A stretch of 64,000 nucleotides of DNA from Thalassococcus arenae (GCF_019104745.1 NZ_JAHRWL010000002.1:756076-820075), one strand, 5' to 3'; counted from the first letter of the stretch, positions 29,178-38,550 are shown. A program made the numbers and translations. The notes: generated by a model from the letters alone, not told the origin.

Positions 29178-30458
29178 ATGAAATCAGTACTGCTGGGCGC
29201 TTCGGCGCTGGCGCTTTCCGTCGGTGCGGCCCATGCCGCGGGGCTTGACCGTTCGGGGCAGAGCGTGATGGCCATCTTCGCCGACGACAACACCGCCAAT
29301 CTGAGCTTCGGCTACGTCATGCCCAGTGTCACGGGCAAGGACGATCTGGGCAACGACTATGACGTCGGCGACGCCTATTCGGTGATCGGGCTGAGCTATA
29401 CAAACGCGATCAACGAACAGATTTCCTATTCGGTCATCTTCGATCAGCCCTATGGGGCGAACGTGACCTACAACAACTCGCCGCTGACCTCGGCGCTTGG
29501 CGGCACCGGTGCCGACCTGTCGTCCGAGGCGCTGACCTTCGTCGGCAAGTACCAGATCTCGGACCGCATCAGCGTGTTCGGCGGCATCAAGCTCGAACAG
29601 GTGCGCGCCGACGTGGCGCTGAACGGTATCGCCTATCGCAACGCGATCTCGACCTCGGCGGTCACCCGCGGCTTCAACGCCACGCGGCCCGGCGGAACAC
29701 CCGCTCTGGATGCATCGCTTCTGGGCGCCGCGGCAGCGGGCAGCGTCCCCGCCGCCACCGCGATCGACACGACCTACGGTGCAGGCACCACGGCCGCACT
29801 CGGCGGCCAGATCGCGACCCAGGCCGGCAGCTTTGCCGCCAATGACGGCTACAAGTTCAGCATGGATACCGACCGGCGCATCGGCTACGTGATCGGCGCG
29901 GCCTACGAGATCCCGGAAATCGCCTTTCGCCTGGCGCTGACCTATTCGCCCGAGATCGAACACAAGGCCGACACCACCGAAGACATCTTCGGCGCTACCG
30001 TGACCGGCGACGTGGAATACGTGACCCCGCAATCGGTGAACATCGAATTCCAGACCGGCATCGCACCGGACACGCTGTTGCTGGCGACCTACCGCTGGAC
30101 CGAGTTCTCCGCCGTCGACGTGGTGCCGACCGCACTGGGGTCGGACCTTGTCAACCTGAACGATGGCGAGCGCTACACGCTTGGCATCGGGCGCCGCTTC
30201 AACCCCAACCTGTCCGGGTCGGCGGTGATTTCTTACGAACCCGAAGGCGACGAACTTGTCTCGCCGCTGGGGCCGACCAACGGTCTCTGGGGCCTGTCTA
30301 TCGGCGGCCAGTACACCAAGGACAATGTCAAGCTGTCGGGCGGCATCAACTATTCCTGGCTCGGGAATGCCAAGCCCGAAGTCGGCGGCGTAGCCGCGGC
30401 AGACTTCGAGAACAACCACTCGGTCGCCTTCGGCATCCGCGCCGAATTCGCGTTCTGA
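29178..30458 (+). CDS. FadL/TodX-family outer-membrane transport protein
   Basis: A 426-residue outer-membrane beta-barrel of the OmpP1/FadL/TodX family, which lets hydrophobic compounds such as long-chain fatty acids through the outer membrane. There is a cleavable signal (MKSVLLGASALALSVGAAHA, cleavage after AHA), a following GLDRSGQSV segment like the N-terminal hatch, alternating strand-turn pattern throughout, and a C-terminal ending AFGIRAEFAF, the aromatic terminal residue required by BamA. A low-complexity Ala/Gly/Thr loop is at about 175-220. The substrate is not predictable. A strong terminator follows and palindromes precede it. Confidence 0.88.
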   Translation: MKSVLLGASALALSVGAAHAAGLDRSGQSVMAIFADDNTANLSFGYVMPSVTGKDDLGNDYDVGDAYSVIGLSYTNAINEQISYSVIFDQPYGANVTYNNSPLTSALGGTGADLSSEALTFVGKYQISDRISVFGGIKLEQVRADVALNGIAYRNAISTSAVTRGFNATRPGGTPALDASLLGAAAAGSVPAATAIDTTYGAGTTAALGGQIATQAGSFAANDGYKFSMDTDRRIGYVIGAAYEIPEIAFRLALTYSPEIEHKADTTEDIFGATVTGDVEYVTPQSVNIEFQTGIAPDTLLLATYRWTEFSAVDVVPTALGSDLVNLNDGERYTLGIGRRFNPNLSGSAVISYEPEGDELVSPLGPTNGLWGLSIGGQYTKDNVKLSGGINYSWLGNAKPEVGGVAAADFENNHSVAFGIRAEFAF

Positions 30459-30485
30459 TCCAGAACGACCGATACGACTGCCGAA

Positions 30486-30514
30486 ACCGCCCGCGCCTGC
30501 CGCGGGCGGTTTTT
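30486..30514 (+). terminator. Intrinsic terminator after the FadL-like gene
   Basis: Perfect arms ACCGCCCGCG and CGCGGGCGGT (30486-30495, 30501-30510) with loop CCTGC, followed by a T-run (30510-30514). Confidence 0.88.
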
Positions 30515-30567
30515 CTTTGCGCAATTTCCGGATCGCGCCGACCGGAAAGGCGCTCTAGACGTCTGGC

Positions 30568-31476
30568 ATGACCCAGACATCTCTTTCAGCCCGTGCCTGG
30601 GCCGAACTTTTGCTGCTCGGCCTGATCTGGGGCGGGTCGTTCCTGGCCATCCGGATCGCGCTGGACGAAATCGGCCCCCTGACCGTGGTGCTGTTCCGCA
30701 CCGGGCTGGGGGCGGCGGCATTGTGGCTGGTGGTGCTGGCACGCGGCATCGCGGTGCCGCGCGACATGCGCCTATGGGGCGCGCTGGCGGTCATGGGGCT
30801 GCTCAACAACGTCATCCCGTTTTCGCTGATGGCCTGGGGGCAGTTGCATATCGAAACCGGCCTGACCGCGATCCTGAACGCCGCCACGGCGATCTTCGGC
30901 GTGCTTGTCGCGGCGCTGGTCTTTGCCGACGAACGCCTCACCCCGCGCCGCCTGGGCGGGGTCAGTCTGGGCTTTGCCGGCGTTGTGCTGGCCATCGGGC
31001 CGGATGCGCTTGGCGGGTTCGACCTCACCTCGCTGGCGCAACTGGCGGTGATCGCGGGCACCGTCAGCTATGCCTGCGCCTCGGCCTGGGGCCGCGCGCG
31101 GCTGGGCGGGCTGCATCCCGTCATGGCGGCGGCGGGGATGCTGACCGGCGCGACGATCCTGGTGGCGCCGGTCACGGTGATCGCCGAAGGTCTGCCCAGC
31201 CTGGCGCTCGGTGCGGCCACCTGGGGCGGCATCCTCTATTACGCGCTGGCCGCCACCGCCTTTGCCTACCTGCTCTACTACCGCGTTCTGGCGATGGCCG
31301 GAGCGGGCAACCTGATGCTGGTCACCCTGGTCATCCCGCCCGTCGCGATCGGGCTGGGCGCCTGGATCCGCGACGAACGCCTGGCGCCGCTTGCGCTGGC
31401 CGGGTTCGCGCTGATCGCCGCGGGCCTGATGGTGATGAATTCCCGTCGCGCCGGACGCACCCGCAAGCCGGTTTGA
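30568..31476 (+). CDS. EamA-family drug/metabolite transporter (second copy)
   Basis: A 302-residue DMT exporter with ten hydrophobic segments. The characteristic opening LLLGLIWGGSFLAIRIAL is at about residues 15-32, followed by FRTGLGAAALW and an EamA repeat seam at LTAILNAATAIFGVLVAALVFADERL; the second half repeats the pattern. It is only weakly similar in wording to the first EamA gene, so the two are not recent duplicates. Substrate unknown. ATG 30568 lacks a strong ribosome site. Confidence 0.88.
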   Translation: MTQTSLSARAWAELLLLGLIWGGSFLAIRIALDEIGPLTVVLFRTGLGAAALWLVVLARGIAVPRDMRLWGALAVMGLLNNVIPFSLMAWGQLHIETGLTAILNAATAIFGVLVAALVFADERLTPRRLGGVSLGFAGVVLAIGPDALGGFDLTSLAQLAVIAGTVSYACASAWGRARLGGLHPVMAAAGMLTGATILVAPVTVIAEGLPSLALGAATWGGILYYALAATAFAYLLYYRVLAMAGAGNLMLVTLVIPPVAIGLGAWIRDERLAPLALAGFALIAAGLMVMNSRRAGRTRKPV

Positions 31477-31528
31477 CCTGATCCCAACCGCAGGCTATCC
31501 AGCGGCAGGCAGGACAAGGATGCGGGCG

Positions 31529-32395
31529 ATGCTCTACGCCTCGGAACAGGACTGGCGGCAAGCGCCGAACAAGCGCGTGGTCCTGTTCGCCATGTCGGGG
31601 CTGGGCAAGACCCATGTCTCGACCCTGCTGCGCGATGGCGGCGGCTGGTTCCACTACTCGGTCGATTACCGCATCGGGACGCGTTACATGGGCGAATACA
31701 TCGCCGACAACGCCAAGCGCGAGGCGATGAAGGTGCCGTTCCTGCGCGATCTGCTGATGTCGGATTCGATCTATCTCGGCGCCAATCTCAGCTTTCACAA
31801 CCTGACCCCGGTCTCGGCCTATCTGGGCAAGCCGGGCGATCCCGCCCGGGGTGGCCTGCCGATGGCCGAATACCAGCGCCGGCAGGACCAGTTCGCGCGG
31901 GCCGAAGAACAGGCGCTGCTGGACACGGGTTACTTCATCGACCGGGCGCAGGACCTTTACGGCTATCCGCATTTCGTCTGCGACACCGGCGGTTCGATCT
32001 GCGAATGGGTCGATCCGACCAATCCCGATGATCCCATCCTGCGCGAGCTGAGCCGCGTCGCGCTGATGGTCTGGATCAAGGGGTCCGAGGATCACACCGC
32101 CGAACTGATCCGGCGGTTCGACAAGGCGCCCAAGCCGATGGCCTACCGGCCGGATTTCCTGGCCGCCTGCTGGTCGGAATACCTGGCCGAACAGGGCCTG
32201 GCCGAAGCGCAGGTCGACCCCGACGCCTTCATCCGCTGGACCTATGCGCGCGCCCTGGCGCACCGCCAGCCGATCTACGAGGCGATGGCGGACAAGTGGG
32301 GCGTCACCGTCGCGGCCGCCGACATGGCCCGCGTGCGCGACCAGGGTGATTTCACCGACATCATCGCCGCGGCGCTGAACCGGCGGAACGGCTGA
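31529..32395 (+). CDS. P-loop-like protein of unknown function next to metA
   Basis: A 288-residue soluble protein. Near the N-terminus it has VVLFAMSGLGKTHVS, a P-loop-like motif in which the first glycine of GxxxxGKT is alanine (A-M-S-G-L-G-K-T), so nucleotide binding is plausible but degenerate. No signal or membrane segment is visible. Other notable blocks are WFHYSVDYRIGTRYMGEYI and DTGGSICEWVDP. I recognise it only as a conserved hypothetical in this bacterial group. ATG 31529 is preferred to an in-frame ATG nine bases earlier because AAGGA lies at eight bases from it. It precedes metA by 162 bases. Confidence 0.7.
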   Translation: MLYASEQDWRQAPNKRVVLFAMSGLGKTHVSTLLRDGGGWFHYSVDYRIGTRYMGEYIADNAKREAMKVPFLRDLLMSDSIYLGANLSFHNLTPVSAYLGKPGDPARGGLPMAEYQRRQDQFARAEEQALLDTGYFIDRAQDLYGYPHFVCDTGGSICEWVDPTNPDDPILRELSRVALMVWIKGSEDHTAELIRRFDKAPKPMAYRPDFLAACWSEYLAEQGLAEAQVDPDAFIRWTYARALAHRQPIYEAMADKWGVTVAAADMARVRDQGDFTDIIAAALNRRNG

Positions 32396-32557
32396 ACAGC
32401 CGGGTCGGCGCCCACGGCGGCAAACCGGCGGCCCGGCGGCTCAGACGGCCGCGAGGCTCCGTCGCCTGCAGCGCCATTCGGTCCGCGGCGCAGGCCCCAC
32501 CCGCTTGTGCGCCCTGCCCGCCTGCCCTATCTCTTGCCGACCGAAAGGAGCCGGACC

Positions 32558-33508
32558 ATGCCGATCAAACTGCCCGCGGACCTGCCCGCCTATGACGTCC
32601 TCTCCCGCGAGGGCGTCATGGTCATGTCCGAAGACGCGGCGGCCCGGCAGGATATCCGGCCCCTGCGCATCGGCCTGCTGAACCTGATGCCCAAGAAGAT
32701 CCAGACCGAAAACCAATTCGCCCGGCTGATCGGCGCCACGCCCCTGCAGATCGAACTGTCGCTGATCCGGATGTCCGAACACCAGACCCGCAACACCGCC
32801 GCGGAACACATGGAAACCTTCTACCGTCCGTTCTCCGAGGTCGCCGAAACCGGCGAAACCTTCGACGGGCTGCTGATCACCGGCGCGCCCATCGAACACC
32901 TGCCCTACGAGGAAGTGACCTATTGGGACGAACTGACCCAGGTCTTCGACTGGACGCAGACCAACGTCCATTCCACCTTCGGCATCTGCTGGGGCGGCAT
33001 GGCGATGATCCACCATTTCCACGGCGTGCCCAAGCACATGCTGGACCACAAGGCGTTCGGCTGCGTGCGCCACCGCAACCTGGCGCCCGCTTCGCCCTAT
33101 CTGCGCGGGTTTTCCGACGACATGGTCATTCCGGTCTCGCGCTGGACGGAACTGAAGCGCGAGGAAATCCAGGCCGCCGGCCTGCCGATCCTCATCGACA
33201 GCGACGAAACCGGCCCCTGCCTGGTCGAGGATCCGGCCCATCGCGCGCTCTATGTGTTCAACCATTTCGAATATGACAGCGACACGCTGAAACAGGAATA
33301 CGACCGCGATGTTCAAGCCGGTCAGCCGATCAACGTGCCGGCCAATTACTATCCCGGCGACGATCCCGCCCGCATGCCGCAGAACCGCTGGCGCAGCCAC
33401 GCGCACCTGCTCTACGGCAACTGGATCAACGAGATCTACCAGACCACCCCGTTCGACCCCGCGAAGATCGGCAGGGAAATCGCCGATCTGCGCACCCAAA
33501 GACGGTGA
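32558..33508 (+). CDS. metA: Homoserine O-acyltransferase, acetyl-CoA type
   Basis: A 316-residue MetA-family enzyme that activates homoserine for methionine synthesis. The catalytic cysteine lies in [10 protein letters not shown] (about residue 142) and a later VFNHFEYD block carries the catalytic His. The decisive position is residue 113 in [13 protein letters not shown]: a glutamate there, equivalent to Glu111 of the Bacillus enzyme, is known to give acetyl-CoA rather than succinyl-CoA specificity (glycine in E. coli). I therefore predict homoserine O-acetyltransferase (metAA). ATG 32558 follows AAAGGAGCC. No SAM-II riboswitch sequence could be recognised upstream. Confidence 0.93.
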   Translation: MPIKLPADLPAYDVLSREGVMVMSEDAAARQDIRPLRIGLLNLMPKKIQTENQFARLIGATPLQIELSLIRMSEHQTRNTAAEHMETFYRPFSEVAETGETFDGLLITGAPIEHLPYEEVTYWDELTQVFDWTQTNVHSTFGICWGGMAMIHHFHGVPKHMLDHKAFGCVRHRNLAPASPYLRGFSDDMVIPVSRWTELKREEIQAAGLPILIDSDETGPCLVEDPAHRALYVFNHFEYDSDTLKQEYDRDVQAGQPINVPANYYPGDDPARMPQNRWRSHAHLLYGNWINEIYQTTPFDPAKIGREIADLRTQRR

Positions 33509-33511
33509 AGG

Positions 33512-34459
33512 ATGGCGCGCAAGATGTTGACATATATCGCGATTGCGGCCCTGGGCTTTTCCGGCCTGACGCTGTGGCGGGCGCAGGCGAACGAAGCCCG
33601 CGCAGTGGCCGAATACCCGCCGCTGGGCGACTTCGTCGAAGTTGACGGACAGGCCGTGCACTACACCGTCACCGGCAGCGGGCCCGACCTGGTGCTGATC
33701 CACGGCGCCTCGGGCAACCTGCGCGACATGACCTTCGCCCTGGCCGAAACGCTGGCGCGGGACTATCGCGTTATCGCCTTCGACCGGCCCGGCCTGGGTC
33801 ACACACCGCCGACCGACGACATGTCGATCACCGCCCAGGCCGCGCTGCTGGCGCAGGCCGCAGCGACCCTTGGCGCCGACAAGCCGCTCGTCGTCGGCCA
33901 GTCCTATGGCGGCGCCGTGGCGCTGGCCTGGGGGGTGACGCAGCCCGACAGCGTTGCCGCCCTTGTGCTGCTGGGCGCGCCCTCGCTGCCCTGGTCCAGC
34001 GACCTCTCGACGCTCTACAAGGTCAATTCCCACCCCGTGCTCAGCCGCCTCACCGTGCCGCTGCTGGCCGCCTGGGTGCCCGAAAGCTACGTGCAGAATG
34101 CCATCCAGGGCGTCTTTGCCCCGCAATCCGCGCCCGACGGCTATGCCGATTTTGTCGGTGCGCCCCTGACCCTGCGCCGCAGTGCGCTGCGCGCCAATGC
34201 GGTGCAGCGCGCCAATCTGCTGGCCGAGATCGTGGACCTCAATCGCCGATACGAGGATATCACCGCGCCCATAGAACTGGTGCACGGCGATGCCGATACC
34301 ACCGTGGGCCTGCGAATCCATTCCGCGCCGCTGGCCGAACGGCTCGACGGCGCTGCGCTCGATGCCCTGCCCGGCATCGGACACATGCCGCACCATGTCG
34401 CCCGCGACGCGACGCTGGCGGCCATCGACCGCGCGGCGTCGCGGGCGGGTTTGCGTTAA
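33512..34459 (+). CDS. Alpha/beta hydrolase with N-terminal membrane anchor
   Basis: A 315-residue hydrolase. The N-terminal hydrophobic segment (about residues 3-18) suggests an anchored or exported enzyme. Catalytic motifs: HGASGN oxyanion loop, FDRPGLG, nucleophile GQSYGG, and HGDADTTV with the acid; a His near GIGHMPHH completes the triad. Family members cleave esters, amides or halides; the substrate is unknown. It starts three bases after the metA stop codon, so it is probably cotranscribed with metA, but no methionine role is evident. Confidence 0.83.
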   Translation: MARKMLTYIAIAALGFSGLTLWRAQANEARAVAEYPPLGDFVEVDGQAVHYTVTGSGPDLVLIHGASGNLRDMTFALAETLARDYRVIAFDRPGLGHTPPTDDMSITAQAALLAQAAATLGADKPLVVGQSYGGAVALAWGVTQPDSVAALVLLGAPSLPWSSDLSTLYKVNSHPVLSRLTVPLLAAWVPESYVQNAIQGVFAPQSAPDGYADFVGAPLTLRRSALRANAVQRANLLAEIVDLNRRYEDITAPIELVHGDADTTVGLRIHSAPLAERLDGAALDALPGIGHMPHHVARDATLAAIDRAASRAGLR

Positions 34460-34504
34460 CCCCGTTAACATCTCATAGTGCGGCGCAAAGCGGATGGAAT
34501 CCCC

Positions 34505-35374
34505 ATGACCCTGCCCTTTGACGGTGCGATCAGCGCCTTTTACGACAACGACGCGCCCAAGCCCGTGCGCTTGGCCATCGACCGCGCCGACAAGGACGAC
34601 ATCCTGTCGTCCAGCTATCCCTATTCCGAACAGATGAAGCGCAAGACCTACGAAAAGGAGTTGGAAAAACTCCAGATCGAACTGGTCAAGATGCAGGCCT
34701 GGGCGCGCGACAGCGGGCATCGCGTCGCGATGGTCTTCGAGGGGCGCGACGCCGCGGGCAAGGGCGGCACCATCGCCCGGTTCCGGATGAACCTGAATCC
34801 GCGTGGCGCCCGCGTCGTGGCGCTGCCCAAACCGTCCGACACCGAAGCCACGCAATGGTATTTCCAGCGTTACATCGACCACCTGCCCTCGGCGGGTGAA
34901 ATCGTGTTCTTCGACCGATCCTGGTACAACCGCGGCGTGGTCGAACATGTCTTCGGCTTCTGCACCCAGGAACAGCGCGAACGTTTCTTTCACCAGGTCC
35001 CGGATTTCGAGAAGATGCTGGTGGACGAAGGCATCCACCTGTTCAAGTTCTGGCTGAACGTGGGACGGGCCGAACAGCTCCGGCGCTTTCTCAAACGCGA
35101 AGGCGACCTGCTCAAACAGTGGAAACTGTCGTCGATCGATGTCGCGGGCCTGCCGAAATGGGATGCCTATTCGGCGGCGATCCAGGAAACGCTGAACCGC
35201 AGCCACTCGGCCATGGCGCCGTGGACGGTGATCCGGGCCGACGACAAGAAACGCGCGCGTCTCGCCGCCATCCGCCATGTGCTCAGCCATCTCGATTACG
35301 ACCGCAAGGATGCCAGGGCCGTCGGCACTCCGGATGCGAAAATCCTTGGCGGCCCCGAAATCTGGGATGCCTAA
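34505..35374 (+). CDS. ppk2: Polyphosphate kinase 2 (PPK2)
   Basis: A 289-residue PPK2-type enzyme that transfers phosphate between polyphosphate and nucleotides in the cytoplasm, mostly in the NTP-forming direction. Motifs: Walker [13 protein letters not shown] (about residues 78-89), lid region with [13 protein letters not shown], and Walker [12 protein letters not shown]. Length is that of class I single-domain PPK2. ATG 34505 chosen for its [10 protein letters not shown] start; an upstream in-frame extension of nine residues is less likely. The tetR gene begins within its last codons (8-base overlap). Confidence 0.95.
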   Translation: MTLPFDGAISAFYDNDAPKPVRLAIDRADKDDILSSSYPYSEQMKRKTYEKELEKLQIELVKMQAWARDSGHRVAMVFEGRDAAGKGGTIARFRMNLNPRGARVVALPKPSDTEATQWYFQRYIDHLPSAGEIVFFDRSWYNRGVVEHVFGFCTQEQRERFFHQVPDFEKMLVDEGIHLFKFWLNVGRAEQLRRFLKREGDLLKQWKLSSIDVAGLPKWDAYSAAIQETLNRSHSAMAPWTVIRADDKKRARLAAIRHVLSHLDYDRKDARAVGTPDAKILGGPEIWDA

Positions 35375-35984
35375 GCGCGGCTATCACCACGGCAACCTGC
35401 GACAGGCCCTTGTCGATTCGGCTCTGACGCTGATCGAGGAAAAGGGCCCCACCGGGTTTACCCTGTCCGAGGCCGCCAAACAGGCCGGGGTGACCCCTGC
35501 CGCCGTCTACCGCCATTTCGCCGGCCGCGAAGACCTGATCGCCGAAGCCGCACGTCAGGGCTACGAGATCTTCGTCGAATTGATGGAATACGCCTACCAG
35601 ACCGGCCAGCCCTCGGCGCTGGCGGCGTTCGAGGCGACCGGCCGTGCCTACCTGGCCTTTGCCCGCCGCCATCCCGGCCATTACATCGCGATGTTCGAAT
35701 CGGGCATCAGCGTGAACCATTCGCCGGAACTGGCCGCGGTGTCGTCGCGCGCCTGGAGCGTTCTGGAAAAGGCCGCCGAACAATTGTCGCAAACCCTGCC
35801 GCCCGATCGCCGACCGCCGCCATCGATGTTTTCCGCCCATATCTGGGCGCTCAGCCACGGCGTGGTGGAACTGTTCGCCCGCAACTCGCCCGGTCGGCAA
35901 TCGCCCTATCCGCCCGAAGACCTGCTCGAGAGCGCCATCGGCGTCTACCTGCGCGGGCTCGGCCTGATCCCGCCCGACAAATGA
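35367..35984 (+). CDS. TetR-family transcriptional regulator
   Basis: A 205-residue TetR-type regulator. The N-terminal helix-turn-helix is plain ([18 protein letters not shown] ... [22 protein letters not shown], about residues 6-55), and the C-terminal half resembles the TetR_C_33 ligand domain with [10 protein letters not shown]. It starts inside the end of ppk2 and its TGA overlaps the next ATG, so ppk2, this gene and the sulfotransferase gene are translationally coupled. Target and ligand are unknown; self-regulation of this operon is the simplest guess. Confidence 0.9.
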   Translation: MPKRGYHHGNLRQALVDSALTLIEEKGPTGFTLSEAAKQAGVTPAAVYRHFAGREDLIAEAARQGYEIFVELMEYAYQTGQPSALAAFEATGRAYLAFARRHPGHYIAMFESGISVNHSPELAAVSSRAWSVLEKAAEQLSQTLPPDRRPPPSMFSAHIWALSHGVVELFARNSPGRQSPYPPEDLLESAIGVYLRGLGLIPPDK

Positions 35985-36841
35985 GCGGTACGTTCTTTCT
36001 GGGCCTCGGCGGCCAGAAATGCGGGTCCAGCTGGATGCAAGCCTACCTGGCGCGCCAGCCGGGATCGGATTTCGGCCGCCTGGGCGAATACCAGATCTGG
36101 GAGGCCGACCTGGGCGGGCCGTTCGCACGCTACCGCGTGGTCGAACCCTCGCCCCTGCAAAGGCTGCGCGGCGCCGCCAAGCGCGGTCTGGGCCTGGCCG
36201 AGCCGAAAAACAGCCTGCGCTGGCGGATGCAGACGAATCGCGACGCCTATTTTCGGTATTTCAACGGCTTGCTGGCCAAACCTGATGTGATCCGCACCGG
36301 CGATATCACCCCGTCCTACGCCGCCTTGCCCGCGCAGACACTGGCCCAGATCCGCGACGGCTTTGCCACCCGCGGCGTCGCGGTCAAGGCGCTGTTTTCG
36401 ATGCGCGACCCGGTGGCGCGGCTGCGCTCGCATCTGCGCATGGACCAGCAGAAGGGCTATCGCCCCGCCAGCGGCGACGAATCCGCCGACCTGCGCGGCT
36501 TTTTCAAGTCCGAGGAAGCCGCCGCGCGGATGCGCTATGACCGGACGCTGGACGCGCTGGAACAGGTCTTCGACCCCGACCACCGCTTCGTCTGCCTGTT
36601 CGAAGAGCTGTTCACCCCCGCCGGGATCGCCGCTTTCGCCGCGTTCTGCGGCGTGCCCGCCGATCCCGCGGCCGGGGCGCGGCAGGTGAACGCGCGCCAT
36701 TCCGGCGGCAACGCCCTGCCCGATGACCTGACCGCCGAAATCACCGCGCATTACGCGCCGGTCTACCGCGCCGTCGCCCGGCGCCTGCCGCAGATCGCCA
36801 CGCTCTGGCCCTCGGCGCGCTTCGTTCCTACCAACGCATGA
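35981..36841 (+). CDS. Sulfotransferase family protein
   Basis: A 286-residue PAPS-dependent sulfotransferase-like protein. The 5'-phosphosulfate-binding loop is GGQKCGSSWMQ (about residues 9-19, matching the xKxGTTW pattern) and the 3'-phosphate-binding block is FSMRDPVARLRSHLRM (about 138-153). No signal or membrane segment is visible. Such enzymes sulfate glycans, lipids or small molecules. The ATG overlaps the TetR stop by four bases. It converges on the glycosyltransferase gene, overlapping it by 14 bases at the 3' ends; the two may serve the same cell-surface polymer, but this is inference. Confidence 0.83.
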   Translation: MSGTFFLGLGGQKCGSSWMQAYLARQPGSDFGRLGEYQIWEADLGGPFARYRVVEPSPLQRLRGAAKRGLGLAEPKNSLRWRMQTNRDAYFRYFNGLLAKPDVIRTGDITPSYAALPAQTLAQIRDGFATRGVAVKALFSMRDPVARLRSHLRMDQQKGYRPASGDESADLRGFFKSEEAAARMRYDRTLDALEQVFDPDHRFVCLFEELFTPAGIAAFAAFCGVPADPAAGARQVNARHSGGNALPDDLTAEITAHYAPVYRAVARRLPQIATLWPSARFVPTNA

Positions 36842-37874
36842 GCCCGGCTTGAATCAACTGCTCGGGCCCGGTGTATCTCTGCGACCGCGCATCCAGGAAC
36901 GACCCGCCCTTGGCCTGCATCTTGTCCAGCAGTTCGGCGTAATAGCGATATTTCGCAGCGCCCCCGGCATGAGCCCGCCATTTGCGGGCATTGTCGATCT
37001 TCTGGGCGAATTGCGAGGTAAAGACGAAATGCGCGATGGTCAGCAGAACGTCGGATGGCGGCGCGGGATGGGCGTCGTGGCAGCTGGTGGCGAAACTGTC
37101 CGCGTTGCGCAGCACCAGCGGCGTCTTGTGGCGGGCCGAGCGCTGGAACATCTGCGATTCCTTCTTGCGCCGCGACATGTAGATCCGTTCGAACCCGCGC
37201 CGTTCGATGCGCGGATGCACGTCGAAGCTTTCGAACAGCCGCATCGTCTTGGACGGGTTGGGAAAGGTCCGCTTGCCGTGCAGCGCGACATCCTCGTCCG
37301 GATCGACCACCGCCTCGGCCTGGAAATACGGATAGGCCGCCAGCAGCCCCTCCAGGCTTTGCGGCAGCGGCCCCTCCAGCCCGGCCAGCGTTTCGGGAAA
37401 GAACTCGACCACCGAGGTCAACAGGCTGGACGCGCCCTGCCTCGTCAGCCGTTCGATCACCGGCACGATGCTGCTCACGCCCGGCGGCAGCAACAGGAAT
37501 TCGTCGGCATCGAAATACGCGACGAAACTGTCGTCGAAGAAATGCTGCGGCAAGGCGATCTTGGCATAGGTGCCAAAGCGCATGCGCTTGCGCTTGCCCG
37601 CGATGTCGGCGAACAGCTCGTCGCCGAAATCGAGATTGGTGTGCACAACGACGCAATCGGGCTGCGCGATCAGGTATTCCGTCGTGCCGTCGTCGGACTT
37701 GTCGTCATAGACCAGGAATTGCTCGAACCCGATGGCGCGGTAATGCGCAAGGAACGCGGGCAGAAACCCCATCTCGTTCTTGACCGGCACAAAGACCGTC
37801 CGCTTGGACGGATCGGGGTCGCCATGCACCGCACGGATGGTCTTTTCGCCATCATCCAGACCGAATTCCTGCAT
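36828..37874 (-). CDS. Glycosyltransferase family 2-type protein (Glyco_tranf_2_4)
   Basis: A 348-residue protein with the Rossmann-like start FVPVKNEMGFLPAFLAHYRAIG (about 27-48) and the nucleotide-sugar DxD in YFDADEF (about 130), which mark the Glyco_tranf_2_4 branch often found in Rhodobacterales capsule or LPS loci. No membrane segment is obvious. Substrates are unknown. The start ATG 37874 (MQEFGLDDG) was chosen over an upstream extension of 31 residues that has no family counterpart. It overlaps the end of the convergent sulfotransferase gene. Confidence 0.82.
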   Translation of the reverse strand: MQEFGLDDGEKTIRAVHGDPDPSKRTVFVPVKNEMGFLPAFLAHYRAIGFEQFLVYDDKSDDGTTEYLIAQPDCVVVHTNLDFGDELFADIAGKRKRMRFGTYAKIALPQHFFDDSFVAYFDADEFLLLPPGVSSIVPVIERLTRQGASSLLTSVVEFFPETLAGLEGPLPQSLEGLLAAYPYFQAEAVVDPDEDVALHGKRTFPNPSKTMRLFESFDVHPRIERRGFERIYMSRRKKESQMFQRSARHKTPLVLRNADSFATSCHDAHPAPPSDVLLTIAHFVFTSQFAQKIDNARKWRAHAGGAAKYRYYAELLDKMQAKGGSFLDARSQRYTGPEQLIQAGLMRW

Positions 37875-37994
37875 CGCCCGCCTGCCCTGTCCGTTGCCGT
37901 TCCCGACGCTCGGGAAGCGCCGGCGCAACCCTGCACCGGGACAATCCGCGATACAAGATGGGCCCATCCGTGACCGACGAACGCGTGGCCCGTC

Positions 37995-38396
37995 TCAGAA
38001 CGGCCAGGGCCACTTGACGTCCTTCGGATAACAGATCGTCAGGCATTCCTCCCACGAAATCACCCACTCAAAGATGACGATCTCGCGCGGCCAGCAGATT
38101 TCCCAATAGGCGTGATCGTGCGGGAACGGGAAAGGTCCGTGATGCGGCGGCACCAGCCGCGACCGCGCCAGGCTGACCGGCGGCAGGGGTTCCTTGGTCT
38201 TGCCGTGCTGGCCCGACAGCGTCAGCTTGAAATCCGAAATGACGATCTTGTCGCCATCCAGCTTGTAGCCGGTTTCCTTCTCGAACATGGAAACGCCGGT
38301 CCTGGCCACCGTCATGAAGTGTTCGCGCGCCTCGGCCAGCGGATGACCGGCCAGTCCGGCCGCGACGAATGAATCAAGGCGTTCAAGGTCAAACAT
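37995..38396 (-). CDS. Unknown protein, Trp/Pro/His-rich C-terminus
   Basis: A 133-residue protein of no family I recognise. A ribosome site AAGGAG lies nine bases ahead of ATG 38396, supporting a true gene. The first half is helical and hydrophilic; the C-terminal half is unusually rich in aromatic residues, proline and histidine (PPHHGPFPFPHDHAYWEICWP, EWVISWEE, KWPWPF), with two cysteines. No signal peptide is visible. The composition could suit metal or cofactor binding but this is not demonstrated. It lies 120 bases upstream of the glycosyltransferase gene on the same strand. Confidence 0.65.
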   Translation of the reverse strand: MFDLERLDSFVAAGLAGHPLAEAREHFMTVARTGVSMFEKETGYKLDGDKIVISDFKLTLSGQHGKTKEPLPPVSLARSRLVPPHHGPFPFPHDHAYWEICWPREIVIFEWVISWEECLTICYPKDVKWPWPF

Positions 38397-38520
38397 GGAA
38401 TGCTCCTTGGAAAAAATGGGTTTCTGAAAAGACCCCCATGATACCACAAAGCCCGAAAACCCGCTGCCGCTGAAGTTGTGGCAGAGAAATATCGTTCCCG
38501 CGCAAGGCATTATCGCCGGG

Positions 38521-38550
38521 AAAAGAGAAAGGCCGCCCCGGAGGGCGGCC
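38521..38550 (-). terminator. Intrinsic terminator of the rplM-rpsI operon
   Basis: Arms GGCCGCCC and GGGCGGCC (38531-38538, 38543-38550) and, on the minus strand, a following T-rich run (TTTCTCTTTT, 38521-38530). Confidence 0.88.

Noticed and set aside
32396-32557. SAM-II riboswitch before metA
   Set aside because: The 160-base spacer has none of the conserved SAM-II bases that I could align, only GC-rich hairpins and a plain ribosome site.
32441-35290. A 949-codon minus-strand frame across metA, the hydrolase and ppk2
   Set aside because: Covers three well-identified plus-strand genes; shadow frame.
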